The notes beneath the pieces were generated by a model. It made no database searches and had not been told where the DNA came from. It saw nothing but the letters and a program-made list of their open reading frames with translations. Below, piece after piece: positions 1-12,760 of a DNA stretch of 64,000 nucleotides. Source of the DNA: Dicyema japonicum (lineage: Eukaryota; Dicyemida; Rhombozoa; Dicyemidae). The translations under genes were made by a program, and so were the position numbers. Where the stretch lies: positions 837,839 through 901,838 of the forward strand of contig RDEW01000013.1 in NCBI GenBank assembly GCA_011109175.1. Direction: 5' to 3'. How positions within the stretch are numbered: the stretch's first letter is position 1; each line of letters opens with the position of its first letter.

Positions 1-397
1 GTTGTCACAGGAATATCCATCTTTCCAACATTGAATTGACTTTTTTTCTTCCAAAAATGCAACCTCAATAATTCAATCGTTAGACATGGGTGTTATTAAA
101 TCCTTTAAGTCTAATTATCTTAACGCTTTAATGGATTTTACTCTTTCTTTTGGAAACGTTGAGCTACAAATGTTTAATTAAAAAAATAAATCTGTCATAA
201 TAATTGTTGGGAAAAAATCCTGAAACGAATTGTTGGGAAACAATTAATAACTGTCGGCAACTGATTCCTAATTCAAATTTTTAGTTAATAATGAAAAAGA
301 AAATTTTGACACCGTAATTGCAGGTGTAATTACTGAAAATAAAGAAGAAAATGATGATGAGTCAAAATATGATCAAACTGTATGCAACTGTTCACAC
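1..397. other. No gene seen
   Basis: AT-rich sequence with no convincing open frame, RNA gene or repeat match within the window. The last 100 bases encode an acidic stretch that may belong to the transposase scrap that follows. Confidence 0.5.
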
Positions 398-592
398 TTG
401 GACACAATAACAGGAATGAATAACCTTGATGAGAATATTCACCGTTTGTTTCCCGGCGCGTTAAAAAACTATCACAATTTCATAAAAATATTGGGCATAC
501 ATATGAAGAAATCTGCAACAGGACACAAAATAACAGATTATTTTCGTGTAATTTTTTTTAAACAAAATAATTTTTTAACAATTAAACAAATG
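398..592 (+). pseudogene. Possible pogo/Tigger transposase C-terminal scrap
   Basis: The frame ends in HKITDYF, which resembles the (Q/H)-x-I-T-D-F-F tail of pogo/Tigger transposases, preceded by an acidic segment. It has no catalytic residues. It is interrupted at about 593 by a LINE-B fragment. Only this weak tail motif supports the call. Confidence 0.25.
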
Positions 593-960
593 TCAGTTAC
601 GGAAGCCTGCTGCGTGGATTGCGAACGAATTCCCTCGTGTATGGCCAATCTTCTGTCTTAGCCATAACCCTTCTCGTTGATCCCTTTTCTTTCTGGCAAG
701 CAATCCTCTGAGTTCTCGCAAAAACTCAGCCGTGATTGGACCAACGGCTCCGATGATTCGGTCGCAATAGGAGTAAATCGGTAGCGATCTCCGAGGCAAA
801 AATATTTCTTGATTTTTATGTTCTCCGCAGTCGAAGCAGCTGCTACAGGTGTCTGAACCGATTTGAAAATATTCGTGCTTGAGAACGTGTCTACACAAGT
901 TGAGTCCCGGACCAAAGATCTTCCAGACGTGAAGGGGAAAAATGGTCATCCCGTCAGGTC
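593..960 (-). pseudogene. LINE-B C-terminal fragment
   Basis: On the minus strand, pieces in different frames read STCVDTFSSTNIFKSVQTP, then AENIKIKKYFCLGDRYRFTP, then ITAEFLRELRGLL and EGLWLRQKIG. The same order is seen at 10960-11412 and 18465-18745. It is the C-terminal part of a non-LTR retrotransposon ORF, with frame shifts. About 120 bases at its 3' side (541-660) recur directly at 981-1135. Confidence 0.6.
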
Positions 961-1007
961 TCTTTCCATCCTATTTTCCATTTTCGTGTAATAGAATAAA
1001 AATGTCA

Positions 1008-1135
1008 GTTAAGGAAGCCAGCTGCGTGGATTGCGAACGAATTCCCTCTGAGTATGGCCATTCTAATCTTTTGTCTTAGCCATAACCTTTCTCGTTGATC
1101 CCTTTTGTTTTCGGCAAGCATTCCTCCGAGTTTTT
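1008..1135 (-). pseudogene. LINE-B extreme C-terminal fragment, second copy
   Basis: Near-identical direct repeat of 595-725 (shared words include GCGTGGATTGCGAACGAATT and TTGTCTTAGCCATAACC). Either two LINE-B ends landed side by side or a local duplication occurred. Confidence 0.5.
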
Positions 1136-1267
1136 CTGTTTAAAAAATACATTAGTTATCAATAAAATTAATGGAAAATATGCTAAAGTATTTATAAAAA
1201 TGAAGAAAATGTCGGACCGTTATTTTTATGGAAACCTCTGTTTTTGGAGCAATTTTTCAAAATGGAT

Positions 1268-1491
1268 GCCCCTCTACGATGCTTTGACTTGACGATTGAC
1301 GCCGTCATCAGTCAACATTTCAGCGCGGAATCGGATCCTCTAAAAAGGAATCACACCCAACTAAAAAAAGAAGTGAAGATCATTTCTTGGTTCTCCCTGT
1401 ACGATTAGTTATGATAACTGTTCTTTACTTAAAATAAAGTGTGTGTCATGAGCTATAGGTAATATGGTTTTTGTAAAAGTGCAGTATTAAA
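1268..1491 (+). repeat. SINE1, 5'-truncated copy
   Basis: Carries the conserved SINE1 body (ACGATGCTTTGACTTGACG, GCCGTCATCAGT, GCGGAATCGGATC) and the tail (GTTATGATAACTGTTC, AAATAAAGTGTGTGTC, GTAAAAGTGCAGTATTA) found in five other copies here. The tRNA-like head is missing. Confidence 0.6.
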
Positions 1492-1495
1492 ATAT

Positions 1496-1540
1496 CAGCG
1501 TTTCTCGACGGGGTTCCTGGGGACCCCTATGGCTCCTCAA
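1496..1540 (+). repeat. hAT-like terminal inverted repeat remnant
   Basis: CAGCGTTTCTCGACGGGGTT followed by CCTGGGGACCCCTATGG resembles the CAG(C/T)G(G/T)TTCTCAACC ends of many animal hAT elements. No matching opposite end was found nearby. Confidence 0.3.
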
Positions 1541-1617
1541 TGCATGTGTCGCAATTCTGTAGTGGGAAACGATTCCTCAAACCTTCCAAATTGATGAGAT
1601 CAGACATTACAATCCCA

Positions 1618-1750
1618 GAACATGGTAAAACCAAACTAATTATTACGTCATCCCGATGTGTTCCATTAGAGACCTAATCTTGGCTTGGTGTTCTTCCCTC
1701 GTGTCCGCGCATGACCATATTTGGTGGCCAACTGAATTTAATTTTTAGTT
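1618..1750 (-). pseudogene. LINE-A 3' end
   Basis: Minus strand reads REEHQAKIRSLMEHIGMT then stop, then TAATTAGTTTGGTTTTACCATG. This parallels the 3' end at 33600-33700 (REEHRAKMRSLLECIG, TAACTAGTTTGGTTTTACCGTG). Only the last ~30 codons and 3' UTR remain. Confidence 0.5.
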
Positions 1751-3377
<1,627 letters not shown>

Positions 3378-4640
3378 TTTATTAATTATTGCTTTCTTAT
3401 ATTATTAATTCAGACTATTACATCCCTCATTTCTTATGCTCTTCTCCCTTGAAAGCCCCCTTCTCACGATTTGCAAGGAAATACACCGAATAACTCATCC
3501 CTCTTCCAAACAATCCAATACATTAGCCATTTTAGAAATTGTGAATTGAAGCTTCTGAATCATCATGAATATGTTAATGTGATAGGAGAAATAGGATTTA
3601 TTAAACTATTGAAATATAACAATAAATTTAAACACTTATGGACTGTTTGAGTGAGCACTTGTGAATTTGAATCAACAAGAAACTACTGATGTAGGAAAAA
3701 TCAATTTATAAATATAATCAGTAAGACATGTCTGTGAATATTATTCTCATGATGTTTTAGTAATTATCAATTTTCTAATTTAAGAAAAATTTAAATCAAT
3801 ATTAATAATTAATGGTTTATTCTCGGGGTTTATTTGTTTTCTGTCAATTCGTTTCCATTCGTCTTAAACAGTTTTGGAGGCAGTCTGAGTCAACAGAAGG
3901 GAGGGGGCTCTTCTCTATAATTGCTTTAAGCACATTCCACTTCCGGAGCCACAAGATTTCTTCATCGTGATGAGAGAAGGTTGAATATCGTTGTATTTAA
4001 TAGTTGTTTTAATTTTTCGAACAAAAAGGAGGTCAAAAACAAACCACCAAATTTCCCCTAACAATTACCATACAATACGTTCGCGGGAACAACGCTGCCC
4101 CAAGGATCCCCCAACCTGGACGAGATTGAATATGATTTAAATCAAGCATGTTAAACTCAGTTTTTCGTATATCTGAAATGTATTAGCAGTTCGACTTTGA
4201 TCAGGGATGACAGTCGTGTTCTCTAAGAAGATTTTGTTGACTTCATAAAGAAAGCAACTATTCGCACATAGGTGGAACCGAACATTGCCATAATCCTCGT
4301 TGAAAACTATCTGAAGTTTGTAATCCTTTCATGAAGGTATGGATAGAAGCCAGGTATCCCCACATCGAAGTATTTGCTCTTAGTCTTGAATCAGACTACA
4401 TTTCTATTATTCCATCTGCAAGTTTTCAGGTTTCCTTTTTTTCTTAGATGAAGATGGAATTCTAAATGGGGTCAGTTTTCCCAGTCCTTTAAAAAACAAT
4501 GTAACAACGATTTCACAAGATAATTTATTGTTGTTTTCAAATTTGCTAAAATTACCCCCACTTTGAGAGGCCCGTTTGACAGATGATTTAAATTATTCGA
4601 ATTTTTTAAAGCACATCCGCGTTACCAATAATCACTGTTT
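3378..4640. other. No gene seen
   Basis: AT-rich spacer without supported coding or repeat content. AATAAA at about 3620 could serve as a polyadenylation signal for the ubiquitin transcript, but it is distant. Confidence 0.4.
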
Positions 4641-4647
4641 ATGGTTT

Positions 4648-4816
4648 CGCTTGTACAGAACACACACTTTATTTTAAGCAAAGAAAAGTTAACATAGCTA
4701 ATCGATGAGGGGGAACCAAGAAATGCTCTTCACTTTGTTTTTTTTCTTGCGTGTATGTCCTTTATAGACGATCCGGTTCCGCAGTGAAGTGTTCACTGAT
4801 GACGGCGTCACTCGTT
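4648..4816 (-). repeat. SINE1, partial copy
   Basis: Reverse complement contains the SINE1 body (ACGCCGTCATCAGTGAACAC, GCGGAACCGGATCGTC) and part of the tail (AAAATAAAGTGTGTG). Both ends are truncated. Confidence 0.6.
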
Positions 4817-5061
4817 ATTTAAATAGTTATTAATTAAATTAAAAAAACAAATTTTAAATGTATTAATTAATTTAATTTATTAAGCCAGAAATTTAAACTA
4901 TCATAGGTGTTCAGAGTGTGTTCTGACACATTTAGGATGAGGACGGGGTTCATGCACACAAATTTTCCGCCAGAAAATTACCTCAGTCATACTAACTATA
5001 GTTTCAAAGCTTCTCAGGAGGATTTCTTTGTAAGAAGACTACTTAAGTGGCCTCACTTTGA

Positions 5062-5570
5062 TTACTTAAGTGGCCTCATTTGATCAAGTTCGTTGATGCA
5101 AGGTTTGTTTTCCGAGGAACGCCATTCTCGATGCTGAAATCGTACTCGCCTTGGCGACCATGACCGCTGATGGTCCCAAACCATAACTTCAGATTTGCGT
5201 TTAAGTTCTACGAATAAATTTTGTGTGATCTTTAATCCTTCTGGGTGTCGATTGAGCATACAATAGACTCATCCTCTCCGGGACTGTTGTCTAGGCCATC
5301 TGTCATGAATTCCTTTAATGTATTTAGGTGAGAGACAGTCAACCCCCCTCTTTGAAGCCATGCTGAGATCTTGCGTCTGAGGTAAGGGAGCTTTGTAGGA
5401 GCTGGGTCCTTCTTTAGTTTCCCAGGTTTCAGGATTGGATGAAAACTAGATTTTTTCCATATAGCGGGGATTGATTTGAAATTGATCGAATGGTTGAAGA
5501 TGCTTGTTAGTGCAGAAACAGCAACAGTGCCCAATTTTTTACAGGATCGCTGGGATCTCGTTTGGTCCAC
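5062..5570 (-). pseudogene. LINE reverse-transcriptase N-terminal fragment
   Basis: Reads AIWKKSSFHPILKPGKLKKD, the usual RT motif 'W..s...PilKpgK..', and later IVCSIDTQKD, resembling RT motif A (compare CSIDLQKAFDSVS at 60500). The part between them is shortened and frame-shifted. No active site remains. Confidence 0.5.
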
Positions 5571-5884
5571 AAGAATGTGTGTTTTTTAACGAAAATCTCC
5601 GATGCTACATCTCTCGGCAGAAAATACAATGATGGATGCCCCCTTTTCGGTTTCAATTTAATGTGTTATGGAATGTCGACTCTTGTAGAGTTTGTGACTT
5701 ATTCTCACAAAATTTGTTTAGCCATCTTGTAAGCAAATAAAGATTTATTATTTTTTAATTACAAAAAATTTGATTTCCCACATACATAAACACTTCAGAC
5801 TCTTCAAACGTGATATTATTTGAGAGGGATCCTATACCTCTCTTAAAAAAGTGATATAGACCATATTCCGGAAATAATAAAAAA

Positions 5885-5965
5885 CAAAATTGTTTTAGTG
5901 ACCAAGGGTAAAACCAAACTAACTAATGCCTTGATTCTGACACGTTCCAGAAGAACTTTGAGCCA
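5885..5965 (-). pseudogene. Possible LINE-A 3' UTR scrap
   Basis: Reverse complement contains TAGTTAGTTTGGTTTTACCC, close to the LINE-A 3' end at 33670-33700. The stretch 5571-5884 before it shows nothing recognisable. Confidence 0.3.
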
Positions 5966-6039
5966 AGAGCTGTGATTCAGAGTACTTGTCCGGGAGTTCA
6001 ATGAAATTGAAGCATTTTTTTGAATAATATGCCTCTTTT

Positions 6040-6260
6040 AAAAATAATTCCATGTACCGCTGATGACGCTGCTTCAATGGTTGGTAAATATAAAGGATTT
6101 ACCAAAATCTCGCGTACCATCTATTTTCACCATTCACTGTGTCATTCACCGACAACATTTACCAGGGTTTTCCGAAAAAACAATGCCAAAAAATAATCGA
6201 ATACAAAAAACTTTTAAGAATTTACTAAATCAATATTTTCAATATCATCAATAATTATTT
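6040..6260 (+). pseudogene. hAT transposase fragment
   Basis: One frame gives TADDAASMVGKYKGF and the next gives IHCVIHRQHLPGF. These are the DGAxSMxGxxxGF and HCxxHRxxL motifs of the hAT RNase-H-like core in ZBED/FAM200-type transposases. One frame shift separates them. Later core blocks and the dimerisation domain are absent. Confidence 0.5.
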
Positions 6261-6469
6261 TCATTTCATCGAAAAATATCTTCAAATTCATTTTTTAATT
6301 CAACATATTGCCCTTTCCAGATTTTTATGCTAAAACTGACTGAACCTTCGAATGCAAAAATTAAGAGGAACTTCTGGAGTTGTTTTCGCAGGTATAAACA
6401 CTACTTCAGTATTCATTTTTTAGTTCGTTAATTATGGATTCCTTTTTATGACTTCCAAAAGTATTCATA

Positions 6470-7090
6470 TATAATAAAAACTTTTTATTCGAAAAAATTC
6501 ATCTTTTCGAAAAACAATGGTTTACCCAGTATTTCATTAGAAATTCGTTCATAGAACCTTCGTAGTTAGTGAATAGACAAAACCTCCTTCAGACCCAACA
6601 GCACTAATATTTTTTGGAATTTTACATTTAGGAACTTTTTGGGACCTTTCAAAAATAATAAGACTCTGAACAATTTTTCCTGCTGCAGATATGCAGAATA
6701 CCACACTGAATCAGGTTTTTTTCGTGTCCTGTTCCACATGCTTCAACATTTTCTACCGATAAAAGAAATTGTTGACGATCCAAGTTTCTGGTCCATAGTC
6801 TTCAGTTGCTATCTTTGATGCGAGCAAATAATCAGCAATTCCTTTTTTTCTTCGATTGGCCTATTATCTTGTTGGCCTTCATGTGTTATTCGTATACTTG
6901 TCAGGTGATGTCTTTTACAGAAGTTGAAAATCCAAATATCAGAATATTTAAACTAGCAAAGCTTAAATCTCCTTTCAATGAGCATACGATTTCTCTTAAA
7001 CGCCAGCTCACAATTGTTTGTGGATGTCTTTCAGATCTAAAAACGCTTTTCTCCCAAAAGTTCCCAATTTAGGTGAAATGGCTTGTTTTG
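6470..7090 (-). pseudogene. pogo/Tigger-type DDE transposase fragment
   Basis: Minus-strand frames read CKRHHLTSIRITHEGQQDNR, the F..RH.l......GE linker after the CENP-B-like HTH, then AAGKIVQSLIIFERSQKVP, the sA.G..lp..iif.G block following the first catalytic Asp, then a stretch near SAVGSEGGF. Several stops and shifts. Not flanked by a visible matching TIR pair. Confidence 0.5.
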
Positions 7091-7429
7091 ATGAATTTGA
7101 CAGATTTGCATTATTTTTGTGCCAGCTTCGTAGACACTTCTATACCTAGTTGTCTAGATGCTTCTGCAATGTTTCCATTGTACTCTGACAATTTTTTTAA
7201 TGCAGAAAGTTTTTCTTTGACTGTATTCTTCTTTGCCAAGTTTGTAAGTTAAAGGTTTGTTTACTTGATATGCTCATGTCAAAGATAATGTGCGTATTTG
7301 AAATAAATAAATTAAATAACTTAATTAAATTAATTAATAAAATTTAATTCAAAAAATCCGGTAATTGTTAAAAATTATGTGAGGTCGCTTTCCGTGGTTA
7401 TAACACTAAAATCTATCAAAACTGATCCC
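7091..7429. other. No gene seen
   Basis: AT-rich spacer between two minus-strand transposon fragments; nothing supported. Confidence 0.4.
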
Positions 7430-7858
7430 CGCCTACATAATCGACGTTGAGTTGCCTCTCGCGATAGCTAAGAGATCAATTGGAGAAGGCACCGAGTCTC
7501 ACGTACGTCGTGGCTTTTTAGTGAAGCTAGGCGTCCAAGTTTCTTTAGGAAACGAAGCGATTTCCCGCTTATTCCTCCTGTTGTCTAAACAACAATAGGA
7601 TAAAATGTAAATCGATCGTGTACGCTTCGTACTTTTTTTCCTTTGCCTTCATTTTTTTTCGGCGGCATACAATGTGTCTACCGTGCTCTCGACAACGTTG
7701 GATGGGCAAAGGGGGTCGACGCAAGTAGCATCATACACCAAAAATTTCCCCTCCTCGAATGGAAAATTTTGATTCCATCTCCTCTGTTCAAGCCAACAGG
7801 TTCGAGTATGGAGAGGTATCTAGAAGACTCCAGGGCTCGCTTAGCAATATAAATAAAA
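7430..7858 (-). pseudogene. LINE-B C-terminal fragment
   Basis: Minus strand reads RYLSILEPVGLNRGDG, then FLVYDATCVDPL, then RFTFYPIVV, LRFLKKLGRL and finally a LISLAIARGNS-like end in shifted frames. This is one of the longest LINE-B remnants, covering a possible restriction-like nuclease region (GDG...YDAT) through the RGN end. Inactivated by shifts and stops. Confidence 0.65.
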
Positions 7859-8640
7859 AATACATAATAAAAAAATATTAATAAAATACATTACAAACTA
7901 ATCGTTAGCATTTTAGATAATTTTGTAGAAGGACTTGAAACCTCATAAATTATCTGAATTGGTCGCGAACAGACTGTTCCCATACTATTTGAGAGTCAAT
8001 GATTGTTCCATCACTGAAATTGATATTATCGGATGTTGTGAGTCTTATCTGAAATCATAAAAATTCCACTCAGAAATGATTCATCCGTCGAAGAATAGCC
8101 CAATAGGAATAAATTTTGAGTTGGGGTTTTCAAAACTTAATTAGGTCAGTAGAAATTTAATGTTACAAGGAGATCATGTAACAATAATAGATGCTAAAAA
8201 TAACAAAATCTTTTATGGATAAAATCACCCTATTTTATTATTTCCAAGAAAATGAAATTTGCCACTTTTTTGAATTTAAAAAGTTGCAGAGTATGAATTC
8301 ACACTTATCATCACTCCAACTGAACTTCTTTTCGTTTTCAGGAATAATTTTAATTTTCCTCAGTGGATGAATGATCCATTCAATCTTCAAAAATAATTCA
8401 TCTTATGAAATTAACTTTCAGAATTCCTCAATTTCTCAATTTTGGCAGAATTTCAAGATTAAAAAGCAGTTTCCAAATTTTTTAATTCGATCTCTCATCA
8501 TCTTGTACTTACATTTCATATCTTGTCGAGAGAAGATTCAATAATCTTAATTATTAATTGAGAACTGAAGGAAATAAATTGAAAGTTCTTGAGGTGATAT
8601 TTGACTTTAGTTTTGACAGCAAGTTTCAAACTGAAAGACA
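7859..8640. other. No gene seen
   Basis: AT-rich sequence with short words only; no supported gene or repeat. Confidence 0.4.
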
Positions 8641-9920
8641 ACAAGAGTCTCGACCCAGATGGCTTAAATGGTGAATTTTCTTAACCAACACATTGCGGAA
8701 GATACTAGTCAATATTACGCTTCAAAGAATGGAGGGACGCCTAGACTCGTAACTGTCAGCTTATCAAAGTGGCTTCCGCAAAGGGAGATCAACGTCAGAT
8801 GCTATATGGAGCTTCAAATGGAGGAGTGCGATTGTTCAAAAATTTAAAATAACGACAACCATTCTGGGGATTGATATGTCAAAGGCCTTTGATTCCGTCA
8901 ACAGGAACAAGCTGCTGCAAATTCTAGAGCACTTCTTGGAGGCTCAACGATTAGGATGGTCAGGACACACCTGACGGACACAAGTTTGATTGTTAGGACT
9001 GGGAAAGCTTTATCGAGGACATTTGAAACGACAATTGGAACCCCTCAAGGAGATCTCTATCCCCGATTTTGTTTATTTATCTGGAGGCAGCTCTACGAGA
9101 CTTGAAGCCTCATATCGGAGATAATAGCAGCGTGAGGTGGACTTTATTTCGAATAACAAAGAAGAGTTAATTGCACTTTTGGAGAAAAATACCTGATAAA
9201 ATAGCTGAATGGTCATTAAAAGTAAACAAAAACAAAACCGAAATCACGGAGCTAAAAAGAACTGAGTAAAGAACCGAGTAGCACTGGTGTAGATAAAAAA
9301 ACTAAAGTCCCTTCTCGGTAACACCGAAGATTTAACACGAAGGAAGACACTAACTAATGTCGCTTTCATCAAAATGAAGAAGACCTGGCTTCTGCACAAA
9401 GGGCTTGACCCTAAACCTCGAATGAGACTATACAATGCCCTAGTGAGGCCAATCCTATTATATAATGCCGGTACATGGGGAAGTACATGGCAGGAACTCG
9501 AAAAGTTGAATTCTTTCAAAGAAATCATCTCCGACCAGTCCTTTCTTCCCGAAGCTTTTTCAAAATGCCGTCCGAAATCTTATACAAGAGAACAGGAACT
9601 GAGCCAATATCATGTGATATTATTGATTCAAGATGAAGTCTGTTTGGACACATACTCCTCCACGATATGGGAACCCCTTCCAACATAGCATTGGAGGAGT
9701 ATTTTGTCTTAGAAGGTCCCGTTTCCGCGGCCAGTCGAGGACAACACTGCCGGTAATCCTAGATGAAGATCTCAGGAGGATTGGAAAGTGCCTTATAGAT
9801 GGGGATGAACTAGATATGCTACAGAAAAGATGGGAGATGTTAATTAGATTGTTAACTTTCGTGTTGCACATGCTTTGTCATGATCTTGGCATTGCGCACG
9901 TGCCTGTAATAATTTGACTT
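8640..9920 (+). pseudogene. LINE-D reverse transcriptase and C-terminus, decayed
   Basis: Reads in order AYQSGFRKGRSTSDAIW, ILGIDMSKAFDSVNRNKLLQ (RT motif A), FETTIGTPQGD (motif B region), EAALRDLKPH, then RLYNALVRPILLYNAGTWGS and a C-terminal FRGQSRTTLPVILDE. The order matches a non-LTR ORF2 without its endonuclease. Stops and shifts separate the blocks and the (Y/F)xDD box is not readable. The same family recurs at 21184, 26930 and 31960. Confidence 0.6.
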
Positions 9921-10334
9921 TATTCGGGTCAAATCAAGCTTGATATTTAAATTTTGTTTAAAAGTCATCACTGCTGATGACTCATCAGTTCCAAAGACCA
10001 CATTAGTATTGATTATTGCATTTTTAAATAAAACTTCGTTAGAGAGATAAATACATAAAACAAGAAAAGTTAAATTTACTCATGGGGGTGGATATTTTTG
10101 GATGGGCGGCGGGGAAAAAGTTGAGAACCACTGTTTAGAACAACCTCAAATCGATTATTCGATAAAACATTGATTATTTATGCAGTTGGATGATTCTCGG
10201 ACTTATCTAGTCACAAAAAGGATTTGTTCCAAAATCTTTTTTTAACTCTGTTTAATACGAATTACGTGAATCTTCAGTTGGTTCTGGAGCCGAACAATTC
10301 ATAGAATCTTTTATTTGTTCCGATGGCGTTTGAA
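9921..10334. other. Spacer with one hAT-like end
   Basis: No gene. Positions 10120-10138 read AAAGTTGAGAACCACTG, whose reverse complement CAGTGGTTCTCAACTTT is a typical hAT terminal repeat. No partner end was found, so it may be one end of a lost nonautonomous element. Confidence 0.35.
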
Positions 10335-10450
10335 AAGTAAGGTTTGTCTGCGAAGCTGGAATTCTTGAGTCTTTTAGGGAATCGGATTTTTGCACGGTCC
10401 TCGTGAGCGCTGCTAGTTTTTTGAGCGAATCTGCTCGCCATCCTTTACTA
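10335..10450 (+). pseudogene. LINE-B fragment
   Basis: SAKLEFLSLLGNRIFARS followed in a shifted frame by FLSESARHP corresponds to LEFLSRLGNRIST...YLSE of the copy at 17030-17290. Short, with no active residues. Confidence 0.4.
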
Positions 10451-10959
10451 ATTTAATGTGAATTGGTTTTTATTCAGTGAATTACATCTCTCTTTCGGTG
10501 TGGTACCCCTACATGAGTAGAATCCTCCTGTGGTACCCAATATGGGTAGAAAATTTTTTCTGACCTTTAAAAGCCAACTTGGACTCGAAGATCAGTGTCT
10601 ACTAACAGTACTCTGATCATCCTAGGGGACTCCCCATCCAGTATTGTTTCGAGTGTCTTATTTTTCCCTGTTTACTGTGTCAAATGGCCTTGAGAGGTAG
10701 ATTCCGAAATTATATTTCTTTTTTTGTGTCATACCGAATCTTAATCGATGGTCCATACAATGTCTGAAGAGGATCGATTGTTCCTGAATCTTTTTGATTA
10801 GCAGATAAGTATTCTTCGATCATCGAACTTCTTTTAAGCACAAAATTTGAGAAAATCTAAATTTGTTGATGCAATTTTTGAAAAAGAAAAACAGGAAAGG
10901 AAACATCACTGAAATTTTATTACGGCATCAATTTTTGGAAAGCTTCGTTTGTTAACAAA
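10451..10959. other. No gene seen
   Basis: Contains the repeated words GTGGTACCCCTACATGAGTAG and GTGGTACCCAATATGGGTAG at 10500-10550, a short imperfect duplication. Nothing else is supported. Confidence 0.35.
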
Positions 10960-11412
10960 AATTATCAAAAATGTGTAGTGCATCCTCAAGGCTGTGGGAT
11001 GTCCAGCCCAATTGGAACCATTGGGCTTAGAGAGAGGCGACAGGGAAAGGCCGGATGGAATGACGTTATTCCCATGCTCCCACGGAAAATCACTTGTCTG
11101 GAACGCAACGTGTGTGGACACGTTTTTAGGAGCCAGATTCCTGAGGGCGACGCACTCTCCCGGAGACGCAACCGACCAGGCGGAGGTCAAGAAGATCCAT
11201 AAGTACGAATCCCTCGGAGACCATTACCATTTTACTCCCCTATTGCTGTGGAGACAACTGGAGCTGTAAGCGCGAAGACGGACGCTTTTCTCCACAACAT
11301 TGGAAACAAACTCGCCTCAAAAAGGTGCGAGCCACGGGAGGGACTCTGGTTGAGGCAGAGGCTCGAAATGGCGATTATCAAAGGTAACGCCTTCGCCACT
11401 CTGTCGTCCAAA
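10960..11412 (+). pseudogene. LINE-B C-terminal region, best copy
   Basis: Across two frames it reads GCPAQLEPLGLERGDRERPD, then MTLFPCSHGKSLVWNATCVD, then DHYHFTP, ending LWLRQRLEMAIIKGNAFA. This is the C-terminal domain of a non-LTR retrotransposon family widespread in invertebrates. RPDG followed by W(D/N)AT and VET is compatible with a restriction-endonuclease-like PD-(D/E)xK fold, but the fold assignment is inference. One frame shift and no upstream RT. Confidence 0.7.
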
Positions 11413-12760
11413 TTATTTTCTAAATTTATTTGTTTGAGAAAAAAAGTTTAGTCAGTTTGCCAAACGAGATTAATAGAAAGCAGCGAATCTCGCTCGGCAT
11501 CCTAAGAAAGCAATTATAAGAAAAAGTTCCACGTGTCTTGTTGTGGTGCTTTAAAAATAACAAGATGTGGCAAACCTTAAAGAAGAGATTTGAAATAATG
11601 CAACAAAAAATCTAATTCACAGTTTATTGTGAAGTTTCCATATCTCTTGTGTCGGATGACTAAAAAAATTATTGACGTTATAAAAACAGGTATTTTCAAT
11701 TCTACCAAAAAAATACGACATGCTCAGTTCTGAACAAGTGCCCTTGGACCATCAGAAAGTACTTAAATTGATTTCTAACTTGTTATCCAGACTCTTGATC
11801 AAGATCCCCAAAGCTGCTTGTATTTCTGTCGCAGGCTGCCTATACGAGTGCATTCACAAGGCAGTCTTTTACGATTATTTTGTTTCCCTCCATGCATATT
11901 CCATTGGAGGGGAAAGAAAAGAAATCACTCGCATCCATAGTGAAACAAAATATCCACATATTTTCCTCAGGAAGCTTATCGATTGACTCCAAAAAACACA
12001 CAAATCCCAAAAAAGCAAACATCGATTTTCTCTGGGACTCAACAATTAAGAAGTGCAAAACACCGCAAGCTTTCTAAATACGGAATTCGTGATGCCGTGA
12101 GGATTCCTGCAGATTAAATCGTATACTTGAGCCATCCTTGGTCTTACACAATACTCGTTGAGCGATACCCTAGTCTCCAAACGAGCAAAGGATACTCCCA
12201 TGCCTGGACAAATATCTAATCCACTTGTTTCAGAAGAGGTCATAAAAGACGGAATTCTCTATTTCGTCTCAAGCATCAGTGGATGACTTGATAGTCTCCA
12301 CCCATAGTATCTAAAAGACCTCATTTCTTAGAACATGAGTAGCACTGGCGTCCAGCTTGTTCGGGTACCACAAAACTAGTCAACACTGAATCAATTCGCC
12401 ACATCATGTTCTCTGCAAAGCTACTCCCATTCAATTAAAGGGAAGGGGGAATAGGCCCTATTATTGTGGGTTTGTTTTCCGTCGGTTAGCGTCAAAACTA
12501 GAATGCAAAACAATCCTTCCCACTGACGTCAAACAGTTGGAACCAGCCCAAGTAGGGGGCCGGTATTCCTTGCATCATGAAAACATTTACAAAAAACATG
12601 AATATTCCCCATGTGATCCTCAAAATTGATATTAAAAATGCCTTCAAACCATAGTCCGTGATGCAATTTTGGAAGATTACTTTGCCCCTCAGTATACAAC
12701 TATGTACGTAGATCCTATGGAACACTGTTAAGCCAACACTTAACTTTCTCATCCTCTGGA
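11413..12760. other. Unidentified open frames
   Basis: On + there is an 88-codon frame (11720-11986). On - there are frames at 12752-12498 (hydrophobic), 12243-12046 and 12058-11840. Because genes here have 20-28-nt introns, these short frames could be exons of an unknown gene. I recognise no motif in any of them and cannot choose a strand. Confidence 0.3.

Noticed and set aside
593-949. 118-codon minus frame as a protein
   Set aside because: It is a mixture of frames over a LINE-B fragment; only parts match the family.
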